64,000 bases of DNA, taken from positions 9,648 to 73,647 of the forward strand of contig DASVQF010000046.1 of NCBI GenBank assembly GCA_036389315.1, written 5' to 3'. Each line of letters starts with the position of its first letter. Within the stretch, counting starts at the first letter, position 1. This document shows positions 16,525-25,641 of the stretch, one piece after another. This DNA is from DASQYE01 sp036389315 (lineage in GTDB: Bacteria > Acidobacteriota > Blastocatellia > Pyrinomonadales > Pyrinomonadaceae). A program made the translations under genes and the position numbers. The notes beneath the pieces are model-generated. The model was not told where the DNA came from. It ran no database searches and worked only from the letters and a program-made list of their open reading frames with translations.

Positions 16525-19500
16525 TTAAAAATTGAACCTCCCTTGAATCTCAATCACGCGGCCCGCCAGGCCCCGCTCGGAGCGTGCGAAGTTCGGGTCT
16601 GTAATGACGGTGCTTGAGGTGTTGAAGCCGAAGGGTTGCAGGTTCAGAATATTGAAGAGGTTGAAGAAGTTCGCCTTGATCTCGAAGAAGGCCCCTTCTC
16701 CGAGGAAGCTCGGCATGCCGAACCGCTTGGCGACGGCCATGTCTACGTCGAAATAACGCGGCCCACGGAAAGAGTTGCGCCCTATCCCCGGCAGAAGTCC
16801 GGCCACGGGAGTACCCGCAGCGCCCGTCGCGCCTATTGTGGAAAAGAACCTCGCTCCGCCACCCGGAAAGTTGCTGCCCGTAATAAACGCTTCGTTGGAA
16901 GAGTCCGTGCCCGCGCCGCCGAAATATGCCGTGGGCCGCGCCGGGCAGATAATCGGGCGATTACCGCTCGGGCAGTTTCCGATGACGGGCGTCCATGGAA
17001 AACCCGTGTGGTAAGTGACTATGCCGTTGACTTGCCAGCCACCCAGGATTTTGCCCGCCAGGCTCTTCTGATTCCTCAAGAAGGGCAAGTCCCAGAGGCC
17101 CGATAAGACGAAGTTGTGGCGCACATCATAGTCCGATGGCCCGCGCTCCTGACGCGGGTCGAGCGGGTAGGTCGGATTGGTCGCCGCGCCGATCGCTTCG
17201 CTTGAGACCACGTCTATTGACTTACTCCAACGATAGTTCGTGTCGAACTGAAAGCCACGACTGAAGCGGCGCGAAAGGCGCACGATCAGCGCGTTGTAGC
17301 TCGCAGTAGTGTCGGGTATCGGGAAGAAGACGGCCGAGGCGAAGAAGCTATTGGGGTCATTCGGATAGAGAAATCTCTGATTGACGAGGCGCACAAGCTT
17401 ACGGCTCGCGCTGCCCTGGAAACCTACCTCGGCCGTCAGGTTGAGCGGTAAAGTGTACTGCGTCTCTAACGAGTAGGTGTAGACGTAAGGCGTCGGTACT
17501 TCCGCCGGAGCGCCGTAGATTTCCACCTGCTTCGTCCCCGCCTCTGTGTTCGTAGGTATTCCTCTTGAGTTGAAATTCAGGATGAGCGCAGGGTTCGTGG
17601 GATAGCTGAAGGGCGTGTTGTTTGCGCCGAGCGCGTAGAGAATCTGGCCGCCCGCAAAGGGCGCGCTGAACTCGTTGCCCGTTCCGCAGCAGATCGTGTA
17701 GCGCGCCTGGAAGGGCGGGTTGGCCCGCGCGTTGGCGAAGAGCACGACGGGCAGGCGGTTATATGCCACGCCGAAGCCGCCGCGAATCACCAAGCGATTT
17801 TCTCTCAGCAGTCCGCCAAGCGCGTCGCCCCAATTGGGGCTGTAGGCGAAGCCGAAGCGCGGCGCAAAGTTGTTACGGTCGGGCGGATACAGCTCGCTCA
17901 GCCCGCTCACTATGCTCGCGCCCGTCAACTCCTGCCCGCCCGATGAGCCCAGCACGAGGTTACTGATCGTGCTGTTCTTCTCCCTCAACGGCGTGAAGTA
18001 TTCGTAGCGCAGGCCGAGGTTCAAGGTCAGGTTGGGCCTGGCCTTCCAGTCGTCCTGCGCGAAGAGGGCGAAGGTTCCTGTGCGGAAATAGCGTTGCGAG
18101 TTGGGCGGCCCTCCCGTCTGCGGGTTGGCCGCGATCTGGTAGAAGAGCGGCGTGTCGTTGGCGAAATTCCAGAGGCCGCCCATCGTAAAGAGCGGGCGCG
18201 CGGCCCCGAGCAGGTTGTTGTTGTCCTGCTCCTTGCGTATCTCCACGCCGAAGCTGAGGCCGTGGTTGCCCGCCACCATTCTCAACGTGTCGCGGAACTC
18301 GAAAGTGTTCTCGGCGAAGATGCCGGGCGTCGTCTCCGAGTAAGGCGCGCCGATCTTGATGGTCTTGTTGAGCGCGCCGGGCAGGCCGAAAGACTCTATC
18401 TCTATCTTCGGAATGCCGAAGTTGGTCGTGCTCGACGACTCAAGCTCGTTGAAGGCGAAGCGCGTCGCGTTCAGGCGCGCCTCGTTGACCATCGTTGCCG
18501 AGAGGACGCGGTTGTAGGTGATGGTGATGAGCGAGTTGGCCGGGTTCGTGATGATGTCCGCGCCGGGCCGCCCGTTTGATTCCGATTGGCCCTGCGAGCC
18601 GAAAAAGCGGGAGCGGTAGCCGCTGATCGCCAGCGTGTCGCTCGCCGTCAGATTGAAATCGAAGCGCAGGTTGTACTGATTGCCCCGGCTGATGTTCGGC
18701 AGCGTGATCTGTGCAAACTGAACGTCGGGTATACCATCCAGGCCGCCGCCGATGGAGTTGCTTGATAGCACGTACTGGCCGCGTGCTCCGGTGGGCGAGC
18801 CGATGTCCAGGCCGCCCGCGACCTGCTGGCAGGCCGTGCTGCCCGCGCTATAACCGGCCGCCGTGCAGGCTACCGGGATGACGCCCGCGATGCGCGGCGC
18901 GATGCCGGGCGAGCCGAGGATAGTGGCGGCGATGCTGCCCGGCCTGATCTGCCGGACGAGCGTACGGAACTGCGGCGTCTCGACGAAAGTGTTGACCGTA
19001 TCGGCCGAGCTACTGCGCAATCCCTCGTAGGAGAAGAAGAAGAAGGCCCGGTTCTCGCCGCTGTAGACGGAGCGGCCCCCTTCACCGAAGCGCGGCAGGT
19101 AGAGCGGCCCGCCGAGGCTTCCGCCGAACTGGTTGAGCCGCTGGTTGACTCTGACGGGCGGCGCATTGTTGATGCCACCATACTTGTTGAAGGCGTTGAG
19201 GCCGGGGCTGTTGTTCTTGAGAAAGAGGCTGCCGTGAAAATCGTTCGTGCCGTTCTGCGAGACCGTCAAAATCTGCGCGCCGGAGTTGCGCCCGAACTCT
19301 GCCGAATAGCTATTGGCGATGACGCGCACCTCTTTGACCGATTCCTGGTTGGGCGTGATGACGGCAGCGCCGCCGTGCGTCAGGCTGTTGACGCTCGTCC
19401 CGTCGATCTGAAAGTTATTGGCGGCGAGGCGCTGGCCGTTGGCCGAAATCTGGACTTGATTCTCGGTCTGAAAGACTGAGCGGCTTGAGCCGCCGGGCCC

Positions 19501-20058
19501 GGGCTGGTTGGGCAGATTGGCAGCCGCGCCCGTGCCGCTGCGCGCGCCCTCGCCGAAGACGCCGGGCGTGAGGCGGGCCAACTGGTAAGGGTCGCGTCCG
19601 AACTGCGGGAGTTGGCGCACCTCAATGGTGGTGATCGCTTTATTGATATTGGCGTTCTCGGTTTCGAGCTGCGGGCCGCCTTCGTCCGTGACGGTGACGA
19701 CTTCGCTGACGCCGCCGGCTTCGAGGCGGATGTCTACGCCCTCTATGTTCTCGGCGTTAATGGTCATGTTCTCGATGACCTGTTTTTTGAAGCCGGGCGC
19801 TTCGGCGCTCAGCGAGTAGCTGCCCGGCGGCAGGTTCGAGAAGCGATAGAAGCCGCTGTCGCTGCTGATGGTCTGTTGTGTCTTGGCGGTCTCATTGCTG
19901 GTCAGAGTGACGGTTGCGCCCTGCACGACGGCCCCCGCCGGGTCTGTGACTGAGCCCTGCACTCCGGCCCTGAACTGCGCGCTCGCGGCTGTCGCAAGCC
20001 ATAAGATCAAGAGCCCACAGAGAGTGAAGCGGAAAGTGGCAGCAAGAATGTGACGCAT
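16525..20058 (-). CDS. Oar-like TonB-dependent outer-membrane receptor
   Basis: 1,177 residues. A signal peptide (FTLCGLLILWLATAASAQ) is followed by a carboxypeptidase-regulatory-like domain (GVQGSVTDPAGAVVQGATVTLTS, residues ~30-115), a plug domain (about 125-250) and a long beta-barrel. The chain ends in an aromatic residue after RVIEIQGRF, as outer-membrane proteins do. This architecture belongs to the Oar-like receptors that are expanded in Acidobacteriota, often tied to uptake of plant or microbial polymers. No SusD homologue is next to it. Ligand unknown. Other genes nearby handle glucans, but no operon link is visible. Confidence 0.92.
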   Translation of the reverse strand: MRHILAATFRFTLCGLLILWLATAASAQFRAGVQGSVTDPAGAVVQGATVTLTSNETAKTQQTISSDSGFYRFSNLPPGSYSLSAEAPGFKKQVIENMTINAENIEGVDIRLEAGGVSEVVTVTDEGGPQLETENANINKAITTIEVRQLPQFGRDPYQLARLTPGVFGEGARSGTGAAANLPNQPGPGGSSRSVFQTENQVQISANGQRLAANNFQIDGTSVNSLTHGGAAVITPNQESVKEVRVIANSYSAEFGRNSGAQILTVSQNGTNDFHGSLFLKNNSPGLNAFNKYGGINNAPPVRVNQRLNQFGGSLGGPLYLPRFGEGGRSVYSGENRAFFFFSYEGLRSSSADTVNTFVETPQFRTLVRQIRPGSIAATILGSPGIAPRIAGVIPVACTAAGYSAGSTACQQVAGGLDIGSPTGARGQYVLSSNSIGGGLDGIPDVQFAQITLPNISRGNQYNLRFDFNLTASDTLAISGYRSRFFGSQGQSESNGRPGADIITNPANSLITITYNRVLSATMVNEARLNATRFAFNELESSSTTNFGIPKIEIESFGLPGALNKTIKIGAPYSETTPGIFAENTFEFRDTLRMVAGNHGLSFGVEIRKEQDNNNLLGAARPLFTMGGLWNFANDTPLFYQIAANPQTGGPPNSQRYFRTGTFALFAQDDWKARPNLTLNLGLRYEYFTPLREKNSTISNLVLGSSGGQELTGASIVSGLSELYPPDRNNFAPRFGFAYSPNWGDALGGLLRENRLVIRGGFGVAYNRLPVVLFANARANPPFQARYTICCGTGNEFSAPFAGGQILYALGANNTPFSYPTNPALILNFNSRGIPTNTEAGTKQVEIYGAPAEVPTPYVYTYSLETQYTLPLNLTAEVGFQGSASRKLVRLVNQRFLYPNDPNSFFASAVFFPIPDTTASYNALIVRLSRRFSRGFQFDTNYRWSKSIDVVSSEAIGAATNPTYPLDPRQERGPSDYDVRHNFVLSGLWDLPFLRNQKSLAGKILGGWQVNGIVTYHTGFPWTPVIGNCPSGNRPIICPARPTAYFGGAGTDSSNEAFITGSNFPGGGARFFSTIGATGAAGTPVAGLLPGIGRNSFRGPRYFDVDMAVAKRFGMPSFLGEGAFFEIKANFFNLFNILNLQPFGFNTSSTVITDPNFARSERGLAGRVIEIQGRFNF

Positions 20059-20440
20059 AAGTTGGTAGCCTCCCTGGTTGGGAACGCTCGCCGGGGCGCA
20101 GCTTGCCTCGACTGAACAGAGAAGGCTGCGCGCGGACGAGTAGTGAGAAAACGCCCTCTTCGTGCAAAGAGAAAATACGATTTAAAGAATGGCCGGTCAT
20201 CACCTGAAACGGCGAACCCGTAGAGATTGCGGCCTGCGGTTTCGGCGATCAACTCTCTGTTGGGGAACGTGGGGACAAAGTATCACCGAAAGATGAAAAA
20301 TACAATGGAAATAGAAATCCGCCCTATTCTGAAACTTTCTGTTGACAGCCGGGGGCGGGCGAACGTAAAAAACTTATAGGGTCACAAGCTTCGGCAGCCC
20401 CAGCGACCTCACAACCATCAACCTTCCACAGAGTCCTTCC
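20059..20440. other. Divergent intergenic region, TonB receptor and secreted protein
   Basis: 382 bp without a gene. For the rightward gene, TTGACA (20342-20347) followed after 18 nt by TAAAAA is a possible promoter, and TATAGG lies 8 nt further on. The leftward start of the TonB receptor has GGGAGGC near 20065-20072 as a probable Shine-Dalgarno sequence. The sequence near 20280-20340 is clearly more AT-rich than its surroundings. No repeat or RNA gene was recognised. Confidence 0.35.
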
Positions 20441-21613
20441 ATGAAAAAGCTCAAGACGTTTCGTACACGCTTCACCCTCCTGACTATCGTGCTCATAGCA
20501 TGCCTCTTATCTTCCGCATCGGCGCAGGTCGAGACGAAAGTGATCTGCAAGGACGCGCCTCTGCCCGGAGGCTACAAGGTTGTCGGAGAGACTGCGGCCG
20601 GCTCCTGTCCCGGCAAGAAGGGCCTGCTCATCCAGAAGACGCACGCGCAGGCGCGCGCCGAGATTGTTATCCTGCCCGCCGCGCCCGAGCCGCAGGCGGG
20701 CCCGAAGGCTCAACGGATTCCCGTGCGAACCGGCACGGGGCCGTGCAAGGTCAACGGCGGCATTCCGCTCAACAGCATCGAGTCCAAAGTCTCCAACATC
20801 CGTTTCAACCTGTGCATTGGAAAGCTCGCGAGCGGCAATTGCGTGACGATGGCTCTCTACGAAAGCCAGATCACGCGCGACATCTACACGCCCTACGCCT
20901 TCGGCCTGCCCTCTGTCTACAAGGGAGAGGTCGAGCTGATTAACGACACCTCTCAGCCTCCCAAACAGTTCGGCGAGCTGCATCAGTTGATTGACGGCAC
21001 GGCCGTCCCGCCCTACTTCAAACAGCCCATGCGCCAGATCAAGCTGCCGGACGGCTTGATGGACGTGGCCATCTTGAGCGAATGGGAGTACGACCTGCGC
21101 TTCTACCAGCCCAAAGACGTTGGGCCCAAAGAGAACGGCCTCTACACCTTCACAGGCTTCCCCCGCATCGTCTGGAAGATCAAGAACCCGGAGCCGCCTT
21201 CGCTGGGCCGCTTGCAGATCATCAAGACCAGGGATGACAGGGACGACGTGACGGAGTTCACCTACGACGAGGCCGAAGACAAGTGGGCCATGTTCCGAAA
21301 CGGCTCATGGGTGACTATCAAAAGCTCTGCCGTTAATCCCGAGAACCCTTGCGAGCGGATAGAGACGCGACTCGATAGAGAGGGCACAGAGGTTACGAAG
21401 ACGATCAAGATATTTCGCGCCTTCCCCTGGGGGCAGGAGATAGTCAAGGAGATAGAAGACCCCGACGGGAAGGCGCTCACGACGACCTACACTTATTTCG
21501 AGGAGAAGAACGGCCCGCACTACAGGTTTCCCAAAAGCATCACGTACCCGGACGGCACAGTGGAATTGCAGAACGAGCAGCCCGACCCGACCATGAGCGG
21601 CCGCCCACGATGA
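20441..21613 (+). CDS. Secreted protein of unknown function with RHS/YD-like tail
   Basis: 390 residues. The N-terminus (KKLKTFRTRFTLLTIVLIACLLSSASAQ) is a typical signal peptide. The central part (residues ~95-260) has scattered cysteines and matches no family I recognise. The tail has segments such as VTEFTYDEAEDKWAMF and TTTYTYFEEKNGPHYRFPKS, reminiscent of YD repeats in RHS proteins, but too few to form a shell. Its TGA overlaps the possible start of the MurD-like frame as ATGA. Confidence 0.7.
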   Translation: MKKLKTFRTRFTLLTIVLIACLLSSASAQVETKVICKDAPLPGGYKVVGETAAGSCPGKKGLLIQKTHAQARAEIVILPAAPEPQAGPKAQRIPVRTGTGPCKVNGGIPLNSIESKVSNIRFNLCIGKLASGNCVTMALYESQITRDIYTPYAFGLPSVYKGEVELINDTSQPPKQFGELHQLIDGTAVPPYFKQPMRQIKLPDGLMDVAILSEWEYDLRFYQPKDVGPKENGLYTFTGFPRIVWKIKNPEPPSLGRLQIIKTRDDRDDVTEFTYDEAEDKWAMFRNGSWVTIKSSAVNPENPCERIETRLDREGTEVTKTIKIFRAFPWGQEIVKEIEDPDGKALTTTYTYFEEKNGPHYRFPKSITYPDGTVELQNEQPDPTMSGRPR

Positions 21614-23127
21614 GCCTGTCTCGCGCGGGCTCCGTTGCAAAAAAGGTGTTCTCGCATATAATCAAGTCTTCGCGTTCACTCAAAACTCATCCGGTCAGGT
21701 CTGCTATTATTCTGGAAGAGATAAAAAATAGGACGACAGCCCTGCTCGGCTTCGGCGTCGAGGGACAGTCCACTTACGAATTCCTTCGCGGCCGCTTTCC
21801 GCGAAAGCCGCTCGTCATCGCCGACAAGCAGCCTTTAGAGAAGCTCGACATCAGGCCCGACGTTTTAGAGCTGCTGCGAAATGACACGGCGGCGCGCCTC
21901 CATTGCGGCGACGATTACGAACGCGCTCTGGGCCAACAAGAAGTGATCGTCAAGGCCCCTGGCATCCCCTTCACTCACCCGGCTCTTCTCGCCGCCGAAA
22001 GTCGCGGCGCTTTTGTCACTTCGCAGTTGGAGATTTTTTTCGAGCTTTGCGACCGGCGAAGAACCATCGGCGTGACTGGAACGAAAGGGAAAAGCACAAC
22101 GTCGTCGCTCCTGCACAAGATACTGGTGACGGCCGGAATGGACGCGCTGCTGTGCGGAAATATCGGAGAGCCGCCGCTCTCAAAAATCAAGGAGGCTTCC
22201 TCAGACACGCTCTTCGTGCTTGAGCTGTCGAGCTATCAATTGGAGCGACTCAAGACCAGCCCGCACATAGCCGTCCTGCTCAACATAGTCCCGGAGCACC
22301 TGGACTATCACAAGGACTTTCCGGCTTACGTCTCGGCCAAGGAGAACATAGCCAGGTTCCAGACGGAAGGCGATTTTCTGGTCTTCAATTACGACTATCC
22401 GCTTCCGGCGGAAATAGCGCGGCGCACGCGGGCCAACACGTTCCCCTTCAGTATGACGAGCGCCGTCAGGCCCGGCTGCTTCACCGCAGGCGAAGCGATT
22501 CGCTTTTCCGACGGCAGAGAAGAGCGTGAGGTTCTGGCCCTCAGCGACATCCCGCTGCTCGGAGAATTTAACCGGCAGAACGTGCTCGCGGCCGTGGCGG
22601 CGGCCTTGATCCTCGGAGCGCGGCCGGAAGCCGTGCGCGACGGCGTCAGGGATTTCAAATCGCTGCCGCATCGGCTCGAACTGGTCGGAGAATACGACGG
22701 CGTTCTCTTCTATGACGATTCGATCTCGACCGTCCCGGAATGCACTCTGAGCGCGCTCAGCGCCCTGGGCCCAAGCGTCCAGACATTAATTCTCGGCGGG
22801 CATGACCGTCACCTGGACTACTCGGACTTCGCGCGCCAACTCTTCTCGACCGGCGTCGAGAACCTGATTCTTTTTCCTCCCACGGGAAGAATGATCTGGG
22901 CGGCGATTGAGGCTGCCGACAATCGTGCGGCAGATAGGTTCAAAGTATTTCCGGTCGAAACGATGGAGGAGGCCGTCGGAATCGCGTTCGCCAATACGAC
23001 GCGCGGGAGAACCTGCCTGCTCTCGCCGGCTTCGCCCAGTTACAGCAACTTCAAGAACTACCGGGCGCGCGGCGAGGCGTTCAAGAACTGCATACGGGCG
23101 CGCGGCCGCCGCTCCTCGGGAGCCTGA
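21610..23127 (+). CDS. murD2: UDP-MurNAc-L-Ala ligase, MurD2-like
   Basis: Up to 505 residues. Mur ligase features are the N-terminal UDP-binding loop LLGFGVEGQSTYEF, the P-loop GVTGTKGKSTTSSLL (near residue 155), LVLELSSYQLERL, the central NIVPEHLDYHKDF and the C-terminal SPASPSYSNFKNYRARG. That last motif differs from the classical MurD form (SPACASFD) and resembles MurD2, which adds L-Glu instead of D-Glu (EC 6.3.2.53). A MurL-like epimerase gene lies 860 bp away, which supports MurD2. The ATG at 21610 gives a 40-residue extension unusual for the family, and an internal promoter (21635-21662) argues for a later, non-ATG start; the extent at the 5' end is uncertain. Confidence 0.8.
   Translation: MSLSRAGSVAKKVFSHIIKSSRSLKTHPVRSAIILEEIKNRTTALLGFGVEGQSTYEFLRGRFPRKPLVIADKQPLEKLDIRPDVLELLRNDTAARLHCGDDYERALGQQEVIVKAPGIPFTHPALLAAESRGAFVTSQLEIFFELCDRRRTIGVTGTKGKSTTSSLLHKILVTAGMDALLCGNIGEPPLSKIKEASSDTLFVLELSSYQLERLKTSPHIAVLLNIVPEHLDYHKDFPAYVSAKENIARFQTEGDFLVFNYDYPLPAEIARRTRANTFPFSMTSAVRPGCFTAGEAIRFSDGREEREVLALSDIPLLGEFNRQNVLAAVAAALILGARPEAVRDGVRDFKSLPHRLELVGEYDGVLFYDDSISTVPECTLSALSALGPSVQTLILGGHDRHLDYSDFARQLFSTGVENLILFPPTGRMIWAAIEAADNRAADRFKVFPVETMEEAVGIAFANTTRGRTCLLSPASPSYSNFKNYRARGEAFKNCIRARGRRSSGA
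21635..21662 (+). promoter_or_regulatory. Strong promoter inside the 5' end of the murD2-like frame
   Basis: TTGCAA (21635-21640), 16 nt and a perfect TATAAT (21657-21662) lie within the first 20 codons of the longest MurD-like frame. If used, transcription begins near 21669, and the protein must start further downstream than the only ATG (21610). See the murD2 entry for the start problem. Confidence 0.55.
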
Positions 23128-23149
23128 AGCTTCTTTCCGGATAAATCTT

Positions 23150-23986
23150 ATGGAGAACGAGATCGTTATCCGCTCGCTGACGACCCTAAGCGAGATCGAG
23201 CCCATCGAGAAATTACAAAAGGAGGTCTGGGGTTACGGGGCGACACTAGACGCCCCGTTCCCTTACCCGTCCCGCTGCCTTTTTGAGTTCGCAGAGAGCG
23301 GCGGCCTGGTGGCCGGGGCCTACCTGGGCGGCGAGAGGCTGATCGCCTTCGCAGCCGCCTGGATCGGCAGAGACAGGTTGACGGGCCAGCTATACCTTCA
23401 CAGCCAACTGGTCGGCGTGCAGCAGGAGTTTCGTGATCGCGGCATAGGCTTTCGCCTCAAGCTCTACCAGCGGGAATATGCTTTAGCTTCGGGGCTCGCG
23501 CTGATTAAATGGACTTTCGACCCGCTTCAGGTGAGAAATGCCTACCTGAACCTGCACAAGCTCGGCGCAGAGGTTCGCAGGTTCGTGCCCGATTACTTCG
23601 GCCCGCTCGGCGGCAAGATGAACTTGGGGCTGGCCACAGACCGTTTCTGGGCCGAGTGGCAGATCACCACGCCGCTCAGGTCGGAACAGCCTGAGAGCGA
23701 AATCATAGATCGCTCCCGTCTCAAGTCAGTCAACCGCTTGGATGGGCCCAAAGAGGCGAGGCGCATCGTCGAGGTTGATACTGGTTTGGATGACGAGAGG
23801 CTGCTCGTCGAGCTGCCGAACAATATTCAGCAGTTGCGACAGACGCAGCCGCAGCTTGTCTCGGACTGGCAGCTCAAGCTTCGCACGGTCTTTAAGAGCT
23901 ATCTGCCCCGCTACACTATCGTAGATATTTTGAGGGAGAGTGACAGCTCTTTCTACCTGCTAGAGCAAGGGCCCTTCACGGCCTGA
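23150..23986 (+). CDS. GNAT-superfamily protein (COG3375-like)
   Basis: 278 residues from the ATG at 23150; the frame is open further upstream but overlaps murD2. The core has a GNAT fold pattern: VIRSLTTLSEIEPIEKLQKEVWGY at the N-terminus, then LHSQLVGVQQEFRDRGIGFRLKLYQREYA (acetyl-CoA loop RDRGIG, near residue 100), LIKWTFDPLQVRNAYLNLHKLGA and VPDYFGPLGGKMN. The last two segments are typical of a predicted acetyltransferase family of unknown substrate. It follows murD2 by 22 bp and its stop is 1 nt from that of the convergent murL. A cell-wall role is inferred from position only. Confidence 0.75.
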   Translation: MENEIVIRSLTTLSEIEPIEKLQKEVWGYGATLDAPFPYPSRCLFEFAESGGLVAGAYLGGERLIAFAAAWIGRDRLTGQLYLHSQLVGVQQEFRDRGIGFRLKLYQREYALASGLALIKWTFDPLQVRNAYLNLHKLGAEVRRFVPDYFGPLGGKMNLGLATDRFWAEWQITTPLRSEQPESEIIDRSRLKSVNRLDGPKEARRIVEVDTGLDDERLLVELPNNIQQLRQTQPQLVSDWQLKLRTVFKSYLPRYTIVDILRESDSSFYLLEQGPFTA

Positions 23987-23987
23987 G

Positions 23988-25430
23988 CTAACTTAGAGCG
24001 ATTCTCTTCAACTGCGCCTTGATGAGTGATTCGTATGCGGGCGGTAAGGCGTGCTCCTCGCCCCAAGCCTGCATCAGGCTCTCGGCCTGCTCCGCTATCT
24101 CAGGGTTCAAGGGCAGGACGTTTTCGCGGCAAAACTCTAAGGCCGGGGGCAGAGAGCTTTCGCTTGATCGGGCCCGGCGCAGGCTCAGATGCAGCGCCGC
24201 GAATGTCTCCCTGACAGTTCCCACGCATTCAAACGGCTTATGCTCGGTGAGCCCGGCCAGCTCTTTAATCAACGGGATGGTCTCGGCGGATTCAAAGAGG
24301 TCTTTGCCGAAGATGTCTATCATGCGGTCGCGGCCTGCGAACGGGTAGAGCATGGTGTAAACGGAAACGCACTTGGGACAGCGCCCGCACCAGCTATTCT
24401 CCTGCTGATTTCGATTGCAGCTTTTGAAGACCGGAAGGCAGGCGGGATATTCCGCGAGCAGGCGAGAGATTTGAATGTCGTAGAGCGGGCGCAGCAGACT
24501 GAAATAGTAGACGCTGGGAGAAATATAACGCGCGACGTAGGCTTGAAACTTCCGCTCGAAGCGAAAGGACTTGGAGTATTGATGATTGACTTCGCGGCCG
24601 AGGAACTCGACGTTCCCTTCGTCGCTGCTCCGCTCGTTTGAAACGATCACCCGGTCGTAGCCGCCTAATATCGCTCTTATCACGCCGAGGAAAGCCAGGT
24701 AGGCGGAGAACGGCGTGTGACCATTCAAGTAGCCCGCCCTGTTCAGCTCAAGCAGGGTCGGGTCAATGGTGCGCCTCACGATCAACAGCTCTTGTGGGCC
24801 CGCGCGCTGGGCCAACTCTTCGGCCGCCCGCGTCGGGTTCAGGAGCAGGCAGCCGAAATCTTTCCCGGCGGCACTTAGAAGCTGAAGCGAGAGCGCAGTG
24901 TCCTTGCCCCCGCTGGTGAGCACCAGGCTGCGATCACTTGGACGGGCAGCCTCGTATCTGTGCGGCTGCTCGTCTGCCTGCCTCTCGCTTCGGATTTTCA
25001 CCAGACCGGGCTGCGTGTAATCTATCTTGTTAACGTAGAAATATTCGCCCATCCCGTGAAGGAGCAAGTCCTGCCACCACTCCCTTTGCTCCTCTGAGAT
25101 CGCGCCGGCCCTGATTAAAATCTCGGGCGAGCACGCGGCCTTCCAATAGCTCAGGGTTTCGATCAGCCCTAGATGAAAGAAGAGATTGTCGAGGAGGCCC
25201 GCGTCCAACTCGTCCACCCTGGCCCAATCTACCGACTCGAAAACGACCTCGGGCTTGAACTCGATGTGAGGCTCTAAGGTAAAGTGAAACGTAACCTTCA
25301 GCGAATCCCCCGCGCGCTCCACCTTGAAATCATCGTAAGAGATGAAGGGATGCTTAGCTCTCAGCTCCTCAAACTGCAATCGGGTCGTCCTCCCTCGCGC
25401 GCCTTTCCGGCGCTTCAAAATTATCATCAT
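23988..25430 (-). CDS. murL: MurL-like UDP-MurNAc-L-Ala-L-Glu epimerase
   Basis: 480 residues. MurL (EC 5.1.1.23) inverts the terminal L-Glu made by MurD2 to D-Glu, in place of a glutamate racemase. Matches to the family as I know it include LIETLSYWKAACSPEILI (near residue 95), LLHGMGEYFYVN (near 127), an ATP-pyrophosphatase P-loop LVLTSGGKDTALSLQLL (near 170), the NGHTPFSAYLAFLGVI segment, IVSNERSSDEGN, EVNHQYSKSFRFE and WCGRCPKCVSVY with four nearby cysteines. It converges on the GNAT gene with a 1-nt gap. With murD2 next door the pathway assignment is strong, though no racemase gene elsewhere can be excluded. Confidence 0.85.
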   Translation of the reverse strand: MMIILKRRKGARGRTTRLQFEELRAKHPFISYDDFKVERAGDSLKVTFHFTLEPHIEFKPEVVFESVDWARVDELDAGLLDNLFFHLGLIETLSYWKAACSPEILIRAGAISEEQREWWQDLLLHGMGEYFYVNKIDYTQPGLVKIRSERQADEQPHRYEAARPSDRSLVLTSGGKDTALSLQLLSAAGKDFGCLLLNPTRAAEELAQRAGPQELLIVRRTIDPTLLELNRAGYLNGHTPFSAYLAFLGVIRAILGGYDRVIVSNERSSDEGNVEFLGREVNHQYSKSFRFERKFQAYVARYISPSVYYFSLLRPLYDIQISRLLAEYPACLPVFKSCNRNQQENSWCGRCPKCVSVYTMLYPFAGRDRMIDIFGKDLFESAETIPLIKELAGLTEHKPFECVGTVRETFAALHLSLRRARSSESSLPPALEFCRENVLPLNPEIAEQAESLMQAWGEEHALPPAYESLIKAQLKRIALS

Positions 25431-25458
25431 CGGCCGTGAACGCTTCCCGCGTAAAAGC

Positions 25459-25555
25459 GAACAGGCGCGTCAGCCTTGGTGGCCTCGCGCCTGTTCAGTG
25501 TCCGGTCAATGTCCTCACCCCATCAACCGGGAGGCGGAAAGATTCACCTTCCGCC
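25459..25555. other. Two inverted repeats between murL and the integrase
   Basis: GAACAGGCGCG (25459-25469) has an exact inverted copy at 25486-25496, and GGCGGAA (25533-25539) at 25549-25555. Both hairpins lie in the 211-bp gap upstream of murL and downstream of the integrase stop. They may be terminators for the leftward integrase transcript or lie close to an attachment site. No T-run follows the first on the leftward strand. Confidence 0.4.
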
Positions 25556-25641
25556 CAAGTGCCCCCTAGTCTACAAGCCGCCACTATCTTTCGCAACTAC
25601 TAATTCGACAATCTGCGCCCCGGCGCGCACGAAAGCCGGGG

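Noticed and set aside
25459..25496. Attachment site of the island
   Set aside because: A perfect inverted repeat is present but no matching direct repeat was found at the far side of the island by eye.
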